Of a stretch of 64,000 nucleotides of DNA, positions 44,318-53,692 are shown one piece after another. The position numbers and the translations under genes are program-made. Position 1 is the first letter of the stretch, and each line of letters opens with the position of its first letter. Origin of the DNA: RECM01 sp047921215 (GTDB taxonomy: Bacteria; Bacteroidota; Rhodothermia; Balneolales; Cyclonatronaceae). The stretch covers positions 200,104-264,103 of the forward strand of contig JBLRWO010000001.1 of NCBI GenBank assembly GCA_047921215.1, written 5' to 3'. Under the pieces are notes generated by a model, which searched no databases, was not told where the DNA came from, and saw only the letters and a list, made by a program, of their open reading frames with translations.

Positions 44318-44878
44318 TCAGTCCGGATAAACCGGCAAATCGCGGTCATCCATCTCATTCAGGCGGGGCAGCCGGCTGTCTCTTTCAGACAGTACCGGAG
44401 GATCCGATACCGGCCATTCGATCCCGATGTCGGGATCGTTCCAGGCAATGCCCCGTTCACCGTCCGGATTGTAGTAATCGCTGCATTTGTAATAAAAGTC
44501 GGCCTCATCGCTCTGCACGCAAAAACCGTGGGCAAACCCTTCAGGTACGTAGAGCATCCACTTGTTGTCGCTTGTCAGCTCCTCGGTCACATAACGGCCG
44601 AAGGTGGGCGACCCTTTGCGTACATCCACCACCACATCGAGTACGCGGCCGCGGGTTACGGATACCAGCTTGGCCTGGGGGTTGATGAGCTGGTAGTGGA
44701 GGCCGCGGATGGTGCCACGGGTCGAGCGGGAGAGGTTGTCCTGCACAAAATCGTTGTCGATGCCGTTCTCGCGGAAATATGATTTCCGGTACGATTCGGC
44801 GAAGAAGCCGCGCTGATCGCTGTATACCCTGGGCTTGATCACAATCACTTCCGGTATGTCGGTACGGTCAAACTTCAT
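44318..44878 (-). CDS. rfbC: dTDP-4-dehydrorhamnose 3,5-epimerase
   Basis: Third step of dTDP-rhamnose synthesis, a cupin-fold epimerase. 186 aa. Visible are QRGFFAESYRKSYFRENGID, FVQDNLSRSTRGTIRGLHYQ with the catalytic His, and PEGFAHGFCVQSDEADFYYK. The ATG at 44878 is 2 nt after rfbD's stop; the frame continues open upstream into rfbD in another frame, which is not coding for this product. Confidence 0.96.
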   Translation of the reverse strand: MKFDRTDIPEVIVIKPRVYSDQRGFFAESYRKSYFRENGIDNDFVQDNLSRSTRGTIRGLHYQLINPQAKLVSVTRGRVLDVVVDVRKGSPTFGRYVTEELTSDNKWMLYVPEGFAHGFCVQSDEADFYYKCSDYYNPDGERGIAWNDPDIGIEWPVSDPPVLSERDSRLPRLNEMDDRDLPVYPD

Positions 44879-44880
44879 GT

Positions 44881-45849
44881 CTATTTGCTGCCCTTTCCGG
44901 ATGTTCTCTGATGGCGGGTCTCCCCTGCTGAAACGCCGGAATCCCCGCCGGTTTTTACCGCAGCGCTGTTGGCCACATCCTCCGGCATGCGGCCGAGCAG
45001 TTCCCTGAGGCCCTCGCTCCAGCTCACAAGCCGGGCTCCGGCTACATCTTCGAGGCTGCGGGTGCTCAGTTTGGTGTAAAAGGGACGGAATGCCCGCGTC
45101 GGGTAGCCTGATGTGGGTACCGGCACAATGCGCGCGCCGAGCCCGGTCTGCCGCATGATCTCGACCGCGAAATCGTACCAGGTGATGATGCCCCGGCTGG
45201 TTACATGCCAAAGCCCTTTTTCGCCGGCCTGCAGCAATGCCATGGTATTGTGGATCACATTGCCCGTGTAGCTCGGGCTGCCGAACTGGTCGTTCACAAC
45301 GCTGATCTCATCCCTTTCGGCACCCAGGCGGAGCATGGTCCGAACAAAATTGTGTCCACTGGCCCCGCACAGCCAGGATGTCCGGATGATGAGGTGGTCG
45401 CAGGCGCTGCTCCGGATGGCCCGTTCGCCCGCATATTTGGTGTGGGCATACACGTTTGCCGGATTGGGCGTGTGGCCTTCATCAAATCCCGACGGATAGC
45501 GCACCATATCGGCTTCGCTGCCCGAAAAAACATAATCGGTGGAGTAGTGCACCAGAATGGCGCCGGCACCGGCGGCGAGCTGTGCAAGGTGCCCGGCGGC
45601 ATCGTAATTGACCCGCTGTGCGGTTTCAGGCTCGTCTTCGGCGGCATCCACACCGGTGAAGGCCGCACAGTTGATGATCAGGCCGGGATCTGTTTCGCCA
45701 ATGGCATCAGCCAGTTTCCGCGAATCGGTTATATCCAGATCGGCGGATGTGTAGACGGCCGCATCCATCCTCTTCTGACGAAGAAAGGAGTGCCAGTCTG
45801 AACCCAGCTGCCCGTCTGCTCCCAGTAACATCACCTTAGGGTTGTTCAT
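44881..45849 (-). CDS. rfbD: dTDP-4-dehydrorhamnose reductase
   Basis: Last step giving dTDP-L-rhamnose, an NAD(P)H-dependent SDR. 322 aa. Visible are MLLGADGQLGSDW, NCAAFTGVDAAEDEPE, STDYVFSG and YAHTKYAGERAI (Tyr-x3-Lys). It is ~25-30 residues longer than usual because of a polar C-terminal tail (VKTGGDSGVSAGETRHQRTS). The ATG overlaps the rfbA stop by 4 nt. Confidence 0.95.
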   Translation of the reverse strand: MNNPKVMLLGADGQLGSDWHSFLRQKRMDAAVYTSADLDITDSRKLADAIGETDPGLIINCAAFTGVDAAEDEPETAQRVNYDAAGHLAQLAAGAGAILVHYSTDYVFSGSEADMVRYPSGFDEGHTPNPANVYAHTKYAGERAIRSSACDHLIIRTSWLCGASGHNFVRTMLRLGAERDEISVVNDQFGSPSYTGNVIHNTMALLQAGEKGLWHVTSRGIITWYDFAVEIMRQTGLGARIVPVPTSGYPTRAFRPFYTKLSTRSLEDVAGARLVSWSEGLRELLGRMPEDVANSAAVKTGGDSGVSAGETRHQRTSGKGSK

Positions 45850-46562
45850 CCGCGCTTTTCAAGTTGAATGCTGAGTTCGTTGGCCAGCCAGTAGGAGTCC
45901 GGCGTACCGGCATCGGTCCACCACCCGTCTAGGATGTCGTAGGACATGGACCCCGACCGGATATAAAAGTTGTTCACATCGGTGATCTCAAGCTCGCCTC
46001 TTTTGGATGGTTTCAGGTTCCTGATCAGGTCAAATACATGGCTGTCGTAGATGTAGATACCCGTTACACAGAAGGAAGATTTCGGCTCCTCCGGTTTTTC
46101 TTCAATGCCCACGATACGGTCGCCCTCGATTTCGGCCACGCCGAACCGTGTGGGATCGTCCACCTCCTTGAGCATGATTTTTGCGCCGGTCCCGGTATAC
46201 GTATCGGCCACAGTCCGCAGGTCGCTGCTGAAGATGTTGTCGCCAAGGATCACCATCATGCTGTCGCCGCCGGTGAAATTTTCGGCCAGCCCCAGCGCCT
46301 GGGCGATGCCACCCGCGGTATCCTGCACTTTGTAGGTAAAACGGCACCCGAAATCCTTGCCCGAACCCAGCAGGTTCACCACATCACCCATATGCTCGGT
46401 GCCGGTAACAATGAGGATCTCCTCGATGCCGGCCCCGGTCAGTTTTTCGATGGGATGGTAGATCATGGGCCTGTTCCCCACCGGCAGCAGGTGCTTGTTG
46501 GTCACCTTGGTGAGGGGATATAACCGTGAGCCAGTACCTCCGGCGAGTATGATGCCTTTCAT
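45846..46562 (-). CDS. rfbA: Glucose-1-phosphate thymidylyltransferase, short form
   Basis: First step of dTDP-rhamnose synthesis: Glc-1-P + dTTP to dTDP-glucose. 238 aa from ATG 46562 (an upstream in-frame start adds 14 residues unlike the family). Visible are GIILAGGTGSRLYPLT, NKHLLPVGNRPMIYHPIE, ILGDNIF and GWWTDAGTPDSY. It lacks the ~50 C-terminal residues of E. coli RmlA, as in the short RfbA type. Begins the rfb cluster 67 nt after pdhC. Confidence 0.93.
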   Translation of the reverse strand: MKGIILAGGTGSRLYPLTKVTNKHLLPVGNRPMIYHPIEKLTGAGIEEILIVTGTEHMGDVVNLLGSGKDFGCRFTYKVQDTAGGIAQALGLAENFTGGDSMMVILGDNIFSSDLRTVADTYTGTGAKIMLKEVDDPTRFGVAEIEGDRIVGIEEKPEEPKSSFCVTGIYIYDSHVFDLIRNLKPSKRGELEITDVNNFYIRSGSMSYDILDGWWTDAGTPDSYWLANELSIQLEKRG

Positions 46563-46629
46563 GGATCCAAATTTTCTGTGATGATTCCGGTTTAGTACAT
46601 CCACATCCCCGCTGCCGCATCCCTCCTGA

Positions 46630-48060
46630 TCAGAGCAGCATGGTGGTCGGATTTTCTAAAAAGGTGCGAACGCTGTTCAGGAATTCGGCGGCCGTGGCAC
46701 CGTCAACCAACCGGTGGTCGCTGGAGAGGGTCACCTTCATGCGTTTTCCGGGCACAACCATGCCGTTCTCCACAACCGGTACGTCGCGGATGGCGCCTAC
46801 GGCCAGGATGGCCGCATTTGGCGGGTTGATGATGGCGGTGAACTCCTCGATCCCGAACATGCCGAGGTTGCTGATGGTGAAGGTGCTGCCCTCAAACTCG
46901 TCGGGCTGCAGTTTTTTGTCGCGGGCGCGGCCGGCAAGGTCCTTGGTCTCCCTGGAGATCTGTGCCAGCCCCTTTTTGTCGGTGTGTTTGATGACCGGCG
47001 TGATGAGACCATCGTCGATGGCCACGGCCACAGCCACGTGTACATCCCCGTGCTGAACAACCTTGTCGCCCTGCCACGAGCTGTTGATGGCCGGATGCCT
47101 TCTGAGCGCGGCCGCGCAGGCTTTCACCACGAAATCGTTGAAGCTGATCTTAACATCGCTGAGCTCGTTCAGGGCGCCACGGGCTTCGATGGCCCGTTTC
47201 ATGTCGATGTCGACGGTTTCGTAGAAGTGCGGACTGGTAAATTTGCTTTCGGCCAGGCGGCGGGCGATGGCTTTGCGCATCTGGGAAACCTTCAGCTCTT
47301 TGGATTCGCCCGAAGGGATCATTTCGGCGGCCGGAGCGGCGGGTTTTGCGGATTTAGCGGATTTAGCCGCGTCCTTGTCGAATTCCTCGATGTCTTTCTT
47401 AACAATGCGGCCCTGCGGACCTGAACCTTTCACGTCGGAGAGAGAGATGCCCTGCTCTTCGGCCATTTTGCGGGCCAGCGGTGAGACTTTTACGCGGTCG
47501 TCACCGGAATCCGTTTTTGCTTTGGCATCTTTCGTTTTTTCGTCGCCGTTCAGGCCGCCGAACAGGGGATCGAAATCCTTCTTCTCTTTGCCCTTTTTAC
47601 TGTCACCGGACGTATCGCCGGAATCTTTGGACTTTTTGCCGTCGTCTTTATCCTCTTCGCGGGAATCCCCGGCATTTTCATCATCCTTTTTGCCGGACTC
47701 TTTGGCCTTTCCGCCATCCTCATCGTCACCGGCCTTTTCATCCTTTTCCGGCTTCTTCTCCGCTTTTTCACCGCCGGATGCATCGCCGCCGTCACCGTCG
47801 AGCAGGTCGCTGATGTCTTCTCCCTCTTCGCCAATGATGGCCATGGCTTTGCCCAGGGGTACCGCATCACCCTCTTTGGCCACGATTTTGAGTACAACCC
47901 CGTCGTCGTACACCTCCACATCCATGGTGGCTTTATCGGTTTCAACCTCGGCGATAATATCGCCCGATTTTACCTTATCGCCCTCTTTTACATTCCATTT
48001 GGAGATGACACCCTCTTCCATGGTGTCGCTGAGTTTCGGCATATCGATAACAATGGCCAT
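46630..48060 (-). CDS. pdhC: Dihydrolipoamide acetyltransferase (E2) of pyruvate dehydrogenase
   Basis: Core E2 enzyme carrying acetyl groups on lipoyl-lysine. 476 aa. One lipoyl domain (1-80) with the lipoylated Lys43 in ETDKATMDVE; a ~100-residue linker (about 88-192) made almost only of Asp, Glu, Lys, Gly and Ser; the peripheral-subunit-binding domain (VSPLARKMAEEQGISLSDVKG); a second Ala/Lys hinge; and the catalytic domain ending with SSDHRLVDGA, catalytic His449. The charged linker differs from the Ala/Pro-rich linkers of most E2 proteins. Third gene after pdhA and pdhB. E3 (lpd) is not in the window. Confidence 0.94.
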   Translation of the reverse strand: MAIVIDMPKLSDTMEEGVISKWNVKEGDKVKSGDIIAEVETDKATMDVEVYDDGVVLKIVAKEGDAVPLGKAMAIIGEEGEDISDLLDGDGGDASGGEKAEKKPEKDEKAGDDEDGGKAKESGKKDDENAGDSREEDKDDGKKSKDSGDTSGDSKKGKEKKDFDPLFGGLNGDEKTKDAKAKTDSGDDRVKVSPLARKMAEEQGISLSDVKGSGPQGRIVKKDIEEFDKDAAKSAKSAKPAAPAAEMIPSGESKELKVSQMRKAIARRLAESKFTSPHFYETVDIDMKRAIEARGALNELSDVKISFNDFVVKACAAALRRHPAINSSWQGDKVVQHGDVHVAVAVAIDDGLITPVIKHTDKKGLAQISRETKDLAGRARDKKLQPDEFEGSTFTISNLGMFGIEEFTAIINPPNAAILAVGAIRDVPVVENGMVVPGKRMKVTLSSDHRLVDGATAAEFLNSVRTFLENPTTMLL

Positions 48061-48119
48061 AGTGTTCTGCTGCTTATGGGTTGGACTTTAATTCAATTCA
48101 ATGTACGGCGTTTTAACCA

Positions 48120-49103
48120 TTAAGACCGGTAAGTTACGGCATTTACCGCTTCAATGACCTGTTTCGGGCCCGGAAGCCAGAGGTCGAACAGGTTTTTTGC
48201 AAACGGGGCCGGTGCATCGGGTACGGTTACGCGCTGCACGGGTGCATCCAGATAGTCGAACGCGTCGCGCTGCAGCTGGAATCCCACCTCGGAGGCAATT
48301 CCACAGAAGGGATGTGTTTCGTCAACAATCACGCACCGGTTCGTTTTTTTCACCGATTCGATCACGGTTTTCATATCGAAAGGCTTGATGGTTCGCGGGT
48401 CGACGATTTCGGCCTCAACGCCCTCTTTTGCAAGCTCTTTTGCAGCCTGCTGTGCCACATGGTACATTTTGCCGTGGGCAACGATGGTTACATCGCTACC
48501 TTCACGCTTCACTTTGGCCACACCAAACGGGATGGTGAAATCCTCTTCGTCGGATACTTCACCCTTAAGCCCGTACATCTGCTCCGACTCGAGAAAGATG
48601 ACGGGGTTATCGTCGCGGATGGAGGTCTTCAACAGGCCTTTGGCGTCGCCGGGTTCGGAGGCATAAACCACCTTCAGGCCGGGTACGTGTCCGTATAGCG
48701 CTTCGAAGGCCACGGAGTGGGTGGCGCCGAGCTGACCGGCCGATGCATTCGGACCACGGAACACTATGGGAATCATGATCTGCCCACCGCTCATGTACCG
48801 CAGTTTGGCAGCATTGTTGATGATCTGGTCGATGCCCACCACAGCGAAGTTGAAGGTCATGAATTCGACAATCGGACGCAGACCGTTCATCGCCGCGCCA
48901 ACGCCAATGCCGGCAAAGCCTAGTTCGGATATGGGTGTATCGATGACACGCCCGAGCCCGAATTCTTCGAGCATACCTTGGCTAACTTTATAAGCGCCAT
49001 CGTATTCTGCAACTTCCTCGCCCATTAGGAAAACGGATTCATCCCGGCGCATTTCTTCGACCATGGCGGCCCGGATCGCTTCTCTGAATTGTAGTTCTGC
49101 CAT
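48120..49103 (-). CDS. pdhB: Pyruvate dehydrogenase E1 component, beta subunit
   Basis: Partner of E1 alpha in the ThDP-dependent decarboxylation of pyruvate. 327 aa. Visible are REAIRAAMVEEMRRDESVFLMGEEV, the potassium-binding/central ATHSVAFEALYGHVPGLKVV and the transketolase C-domain TNRCVIVDETHPFCGIASEV. Lies 31 nt after pdhA and 59 nt before pdhC on the same strand. Specificity for pyruvate rather than branched-chain oxo acids is inferred from overall similarity and genome logic. Confidence 0.94.
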   Translation of the reverse strand: MAELQFREAIRAAMVEEMRRDESVFLMGEEVAEYDGAYKVSQGMLEEFGLGRVIDTPISELGFAGIGVGAAMNGLRPIVEFMTFNFAVVGIDQIINNAAKLRYMSGGQIMIPIVFRGPNASAGQLGATHSVAFEALYGHVPGLKVVYASEPGDAKGLLKTSIRDDNPVIFLESEQMYGLKGEVSDEEDFTIPFGVAKVKREGSDVTIVAHGKMYHVAQQAAKELAKEGVEAEIVDPRTIKPFDMKTVIESVKKTNRCVIVDETHPFCGIASEVGFQLQRDAFDYLDAPVQRVTVPDAPAPFAKNLFDLWLPGPKQVIEAVNAVTYRS

Positions 49104-49134
49104 TTAAAAAATTCCTTTATTCAAAATTCGGTTC

Positions 49135-50211
49135 TCACTTCACAAAGGGGAAATCGTTTTCAACATACACATCGTGGAAGAGGGCCTCCGGCTCGGGGAA
49201 GTCGCTCTCTTCTGCAAAATCTATCGCGCCGAGCACTTCCTGTTCGATCCGGTTTGTGATATCCTCAATCTCTTCGTCCTTAACAAGTTTTTTCTCCGAC
49301 ACATAGGTTTTAAGGCGTTCGATCGGATCGGTCTGCTTGAACTCCTCAAGCTCTTCTTTGGTACGGTAATTACCGGGGTCACTCATGGAATGACCGCGGT
49401 AACGGTAGGTCCGTACCTCGAGAAACCAGGGGTTCTGGTTTTTCCGGACATCTTTCGCAACCTCCGTAAATTTATCGATGATGGTGAATACATCCATGCC
49501 GTTGACCACATCGTTTTTCATGCCGTAGGCATCGGCACGCTTGTGCAGGTCGCCCGCACTATGGCGTTCAACGGCCGTTCCCATCGAATATCCGTTATTT
49601 TCGACTACGAAAATAACAGGCAGCTTCCAGAGCTGGGCCATGTTGAAGGTTTCATTCAGGGAACCCTGGTCTACGGCACCGTCACCGAAAAAGCAGACGG
49701 CCACGCGGTCATTACCGTTGTATTTGTTGGCGAACGCCAGACCGGCCCCCAGGGGAATATGGGCACCCACGATGGCATGTCCGCCCCAGAAATGATTCTC
49801 CAGCTTGAAATAGTGCATGGAACCACCCTTGCCTTTGCTGAGGCCGGTTGCCTTACCGAACAGTTCTGCCATGCACTCATCGGATGAGGCTCCGCGGGCC
49901 AGCGCAAAGCCGTGGTCGCGATAGGCGGTTATCAGGTCGTCGTCGTCGTTCAGGGCCTGAACTACGCCCGTCGAGATTGCTTCCTGACCAATATAAAGGT
50001 GAAGAAACCCACCGAATTTGCCCTTCTGGTACATCTGGGCGGCGCGCTCCTCGAATCGTCGCTGACGATACATTGATTCGTACAGATTCAGCAGATCCTT
50101 CTTTTTCAGCCCGAGTTTATCGTGAGTTTTCGATGTCGGCTTGGGTAATTTGGTGCTTTGATAGACTACGCCCGTCGGCGTAAAGCCTTTTTTTTCGGCT
50201 TTTTTTGCCAT
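49135..50211 (-). CDS. pdhA: Pyruvate dehydrogenase E1 component, alpha subunit
   Basis: ThDP-binding subunit of E1. 358 aa. Visible are the YRQRRFEERAAQMYQKGKFGG opening (key residues RRFEE..A.QMY), the ThDP motif GDGAVDQGSLNETFNMA continuing to ENNGYSMGT, and the phosphorylation-loop-like YRYRGHSMSDPGNYRT. About 35 N-terminal residues are basic and extra. First of the pdhABC set, 107 nt downstream of alaS. Confidence 0.95.
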   Translation of the reverse strand: MAKKAEKKGFTPTGVVYQSTKLPKPTSKTHDKLGLKKKDLLNLYESMYRQRRFEERAAQMYQKGKFGGFLHLYIGQEAISTGVVQALNDDDDLITAYRDHGFALARGASSDECMAELFGKATGLSKGKGGSMHYFKLENHFWGGHAIVGAHIPLGAGLAFANKYNGNDRVAVCFFGDGAVDQGSLNETFNMAQLWKLPVIFVVENNGYSMGTAVERHSAGDLHKRADAYGMKNDVVNGMDVFTIIDKFTEVAKDVRKNQNPWFLEVRTYRYRGHSMSDPGNYRTKEELEEFKQTDPIERLKTYVSEKKLVKDEEIEDITNRIEQEVLGAIDFAEESDFPEPEALFHDVYVENDFPFVK

Positions 50212-50318
50212 AAATAAATACTTTCAGTTAGCAAATAGTTAAATCCGATTATTCCGGTTTTTGGGCAGTGTGAATATACCCAAAATTTTTGAACGAAACA
50301 GGTCGGCCTTGCCTGGCA

Positions 50319-52988
50319 TTACTTGAGCAGGCCCGAGATAATCTCCCCGGTTTTGGAGAGCGCCTCGTCAAGTTTGCCCGGATCACGTCCGCCGGCGGTA
50401 GCCAGGTTGGGTTGACCGCCCCCGCCGCCGCCAACCAGCCGGGCGACCTGGCCAACAATGGCCCCGGCTTTAAGGCCTTTATCGCGGATGAGATCTTCGG
50501 TAACGGTTGTTACGAGGTAGACCTTGCCCGCGGCATCGTCGCGGGATCCGAGCACCATCACATGGCCGTCCGGTTTTTTCTTCAGGCTTTCGTAACCGAG
50601 CTGTTTGAGCTGGTTCATGTCGGCCCCGGGGATCTGGCCCGTAACCAGGGATATCCCTCCGTTCAGGGTGCCGGCTGATGCGAGCAGCCTGTCGAGCTGC
50701 TGCATGGACGACTGCAGCCTGAGGCGTTCCACCTCTTTTTCGAGGGCTTTTTTCTCGTCGATCATTTTGCGGATGTCGCCGGCCATGTCGGCCGTCTGAC
50801 CGATCTGCTCGCGAATCTGATGCAGGGTGGCCTTCTCTTCGCGCAGCAGCCGATCGACCGCCCCGCCCGTGAGGGCTTCCACACGCCTGATTCCTGCTGC
50901 AGCACTGGCTTCGTGCAGAAAACGGAAATAGCCGATCTCGCCTGTGGCCTGCACATGGGTACCACCGCACAGTTCGATGGAAAAGGCCGGATCGAAGATG
51001 ACCATGCGAACCTTCTCACCGTATTTCTCGCCAAACAGCATCATGGCACCGCGTTCGCGGGCATCATCGATGGGCACATCCCGCTCTTCGGTGAAGGGGA
51101 TGTTCTCCTGTATGCGTTCATTCACCATTTTTTCGACCCGGTCGAGCTCCTGCCAGGTCATCCCCTCGTAGTGGGAAAAGTCGAAGCGCAGGCGTCCCGG
51201 CTCCACAAGTGAGCCCTTCTGCTGTACATGGCTGCCGAGCACGCGCCGGAGGGCGGCATGCATCAGGTGGGTGGCCGTATGATTTTTCTGAATTTCGGTG
51301 CGGCGGTCGGCATCGACCAAAGCCTGCCAGTTACCGGACGGGTCATCGGGGAGCCGGTCGACGATGTGAACAAACCGTCCATCGGCCTTGCGTACATCGA
51401 GCACGCGGATGTGCTCGTCGCCATTGGTGATGATGCCGGTATCGGCGATCTGCCCGCCGCTTTCGGCGTAAAACGGGGTGCGGTCGAGCAGCAGTGCAAA
51501 CGAATCGCTCTGCTGGCGTATGCTGTGAATGCGGGTATCGGCCTGGAGGTGATCATAGCCAACAAATTCGGAATCGATCCCGCCGGTTACCTGTACCCAG
51601 TCGGCCTTTCCTGCCACATCGGCCGTGAACCGCCCGGCACTGCGAGCCCTCTCTTTCTGCTCCTGCATGCGTTTCTCGAATCCGGCCTCATCAACGGTGA
51701 GCCCTTTTTCGGCGGCCATCAGCCGGGTGAGGTCGATTGGGAAGCCGTAGGTATCGTGGAGCTTGAAGGCATCCTCGCCGCTGAGCTGTTTTTTGCCGCT
51801 GATCATACTCTCAAAAAGCTGGATGCCCTGACCGAGGGTACGAATGAAACCGGCTTCCTCGGCTCGGATCACACCGGTAACATAGTCCTGCTGATGTTCC
51901 AGCTCCGGGAAAACATCGCGGAACTGACCCGACAGCACCGGCACCAGTTTGTACATGAAGGGCTCACGGAACCCGAGCTTGTCCCACCCGTAGCGTACGG
52001 CCCGGCGCAGGATGCGGCGGATCACATAGCCGCGGCCGTCGTTCGACGGGGATGCGCCATCGGCGATCGCAAAGGTGACCGCACGGATGTGATCGGCAAT
52101 CACCCGTTTCGCAATGTCTTTTTCGGGATCGGCTCCGTAGCGGGTACCGGTCAGTTCCGACAGGCGCGAAATTACGGGAGTAAAAATATCGGTGTCGTAA
52201 TTGGATGTTTTCCCCTGGATGACGGCGGCTATCCGCTCGAAGCCCATTCCGGTATCTACATGTTTGGCTGGCAAGGGGTTAAGTAACCCATCCGATAAAC
52301 GGTTGAACTGAATGAATACCAGGTTCCAGATCTCCATCACCCGCGGGTCGCCGGTATTGACCAGCTCCGCACCCGGCTGTTTTTTGCGCTCCTCATCGGG
52401 ACGAAGGTCGATGTGCACCTCCGAGCAGGGTCCGCAGGGGCCGGTGTCGCCCATCTCCCAGAAATTGTCTTTTTTTCCGAAGGCAAGGATGTGGTCCGGA
52501 TTGATGGAGGTTTCCGACGCCCACAACCTGGCGGCTTCGTCATCAACGGGCAGGCCGTCGGATTCGTCGCCTTCAAAAACGGTAGCGTAGAGCCGGTCGG
52601 GTTCCAGTCCCCAGCGGTCCACCAGCAGTTCCCAGGCCCAGGCTATGGCTTCCTTCTTGAAATAGTCGCCAAACGACCAGTTGCCCAGCATCTCGAACAG
52701 GGTGTGGTGGTAGGTGTCGTGGCCGACCTCTTCCAGGTCGTTGTGTTTGCCGCTCACGCGGATGCACTTCTGGGTGTTGGCCACGCGCTTCCACACCCGG
52801 CCTTCATCCGTAACGCCCTCCTGCTCGCCCAGGAAGACGGGCTTGAACGGGTTCATCCCCGCATTGATAAAGAGCAATGTGGGGTCATCTTTGGGCACCA
52901 CGGGTACTGAATGCACAATGAGGTGCTCCTTCCCGCGGAAGAAGTCGAAGAATTCCTGACGTATCTGGCTGGCACTTTTTTCGGCCAT
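50319..52988 (-). CDS. alaS: Alanyl-tRNA synthetase
   Basis: Charges tRNA-Ala and edits mischarged Ser/Gly. 889 aa, full length. Aminoacylation domain at the N-terminus (IRQEFFDFFRGKEHLIVHS, FINAGMNPFKPVFLG); editing domain with the metal-binding HTATHLMHAALR and CGGTHVQATGEIG; C-terminal oligomer/C-Ala domain ending with the GGGGGGQPNLATAGGRDPGK segment (six Gly). Convergence of all motifs makes this certain. Upstream of pdhA on the same strand. Confidence 0.98.
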   Translation of the reverse strand: MAEKSASQIRQEFFDFFRGKEHLIVHSVPVVPKDDPTLLFINAGMNPFKPVFLGEQEGVTDEGRVWKRVANTQKCIRVSGKHNDLEEVGHDTYHHTLFEMLGNWSFGDYFKKEAIAWAWELLVDRWGLEPDRLYATVFEGDESDGLPVDDEAARLWASETSINPDHILAFGKKDNFWEMGDTGPCGPCSEVHIDLRPDEERKKQPGAELVNTGDPRVMEIWNLVFIQFNRLSDGLLNPLPAKHVDTGMGFERIAAVIQGKTSNYDTDIFTPVISRLSELTGTRYGADPEKDIAKRVIADHIRAVTFAIADGASPSNDGRGYVIRRILRRAVRYGWDKLGFREPFMYKLVPVLSGQFRDVFPELEHQQDYVTGVIRAEEAGFIRTLGQGIQLFESMISGKKQLSGEDAFKLHDTYGFPIDLTRLMAAEKGLTVDEAGFEKRMQEQKERARSAGRFTADVAGKADWVQVTGGIDSEFVGYDHLQADTRIHSIRQQSDSFALLLDRTPFYAESGGQIADTGIITNGDEHIRVLDVRKADGRFVHIVDRLPDDPSGNWQALVDADRRTEIQKNHTATHLMHAALRRVLGSHVQQKGSLVEPGRLRFDFSHYEGMTWQELDRVEKMVNERIQENIPFTEERDVPIDDARERGAMMLFGEKYGEKVRMVIFDPAFSIELCGGTHVQATGEIGYFRFLHEASAAAGIRRVEALTGGAVDRLLREEKATLHQIREQIGQTADMAGDIRKMIDEKKALEKEVERLRLQSSMQQLDRLLASAGTLNGGISLVTGQIPGADMNQLKQLGYESLKKKPDGHVMVLGSRDDAAGKVYLVTTVTEDLIRDKGLKAGAIVGQVARLVGGGGGGQPNLATAGGRDPGKLDEALSKTGEIISGLLK

Positions 52989-53141
52989 GGGGGATTGTTA
53001 TATCTGTTAATTTCCGGTTATTGTAAAGCTTGATAATATAGGGAAAAGAGAGGAAATCCGGCAGTACCGGGAAGTGAGTATCCTCATGCTCTTGCATCAC
53101 GAAATTTTTAGCGGCAATTTGCGGGCAAATCTGTCATCGTA

Positions 53142-53609
53142 ATGAAACCAACCGAAAAAACCATAATCGGCCGCCGGGAATTTATCGATTTCCCCGGGCT
53201 CGGCCTCTCCGGCATTGAGGCCAAGATCGATACTGGAGCGTACACCTCGTCCATCCACTGCCACGACATCAGCATCCATTCCGGTGCGGAGGGCAAGCTG
53301 GTTGAATTCAAACTGCTCGATCCCGACCATCCGGCCTATGAGCACAGGATTTTGAAGTTACCCCTCGTCAAACAGAAAATCGTTCGCAGCTCATCGGGTG
53401 ATGAGGAACACCGGGCCATCATACGTACCGAAATATGTGTCGGAGGCCACACCTTTATGACCGACCTGTCGCTCACCGACCGTTCGGGTATGGAATATCC
53501 TGTACTGCTGGGCCGTAAGGCGATCCGCAAACGGTTTATTGTGGATGTGGCCAGAGTGTATGTGTTGAATAACGGGAATGCCGGAAACACACCCTCCGAA
53601 AAAGGCTGA
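53142..53609 (+). CDS. RimK-associated retropepsin-like protease (RimB-type)
   Basis: A 155-aa protein of the ATP-dependent zinc protease/DUF785 family, with a pepsin-like active motif KIDTGAYTSSIHC (Asp30-Thr31-Gly32) and the second half FMTDLSLTDRSGMEYPVLLGRKAI. Family members are found beside RimK; in Pseudomonas the homologue RimB removes the glutamates RimK adds to ribosomal protein S6. Here rimK follows after 83 nt and an M14-type hydrolase after that, supporting the same role. Confidence 0.88.
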   Translation: MKPTEKTIIGRREFIDFPGLGLSGIEAKIDTGAYTSSIHCHDISIHSGAEGKLVEFKLLDPDHPAYEHRILKLPLVKQKIVRSSSGDEEHRAIIRTEICVGGHTFMTDLSLTDRSGMEYPVLLGRKAIRKRFIVDVARVYVLNNGNAGNTPSEKG

Positions 53610-53692
53610 CGTTGCCCCGGCCGCATAGTATCAATCTAACACAATCACGTTTTACATAAGATCTGAACAACCATAGAGCATATAAGCTTATT

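Noticed and set aside
47243..48091. 282-codon plus-strand frame inside pdhC
   Set aside because: Ser/Pro/Phe-rich product created by the reverse of the charged E2 linker.
51228..52286. 352-codon plus-strand frame inside alaS
   Set aside because: Antisense to alaS, whose every domain is conserved; no motif in the opposite frame.
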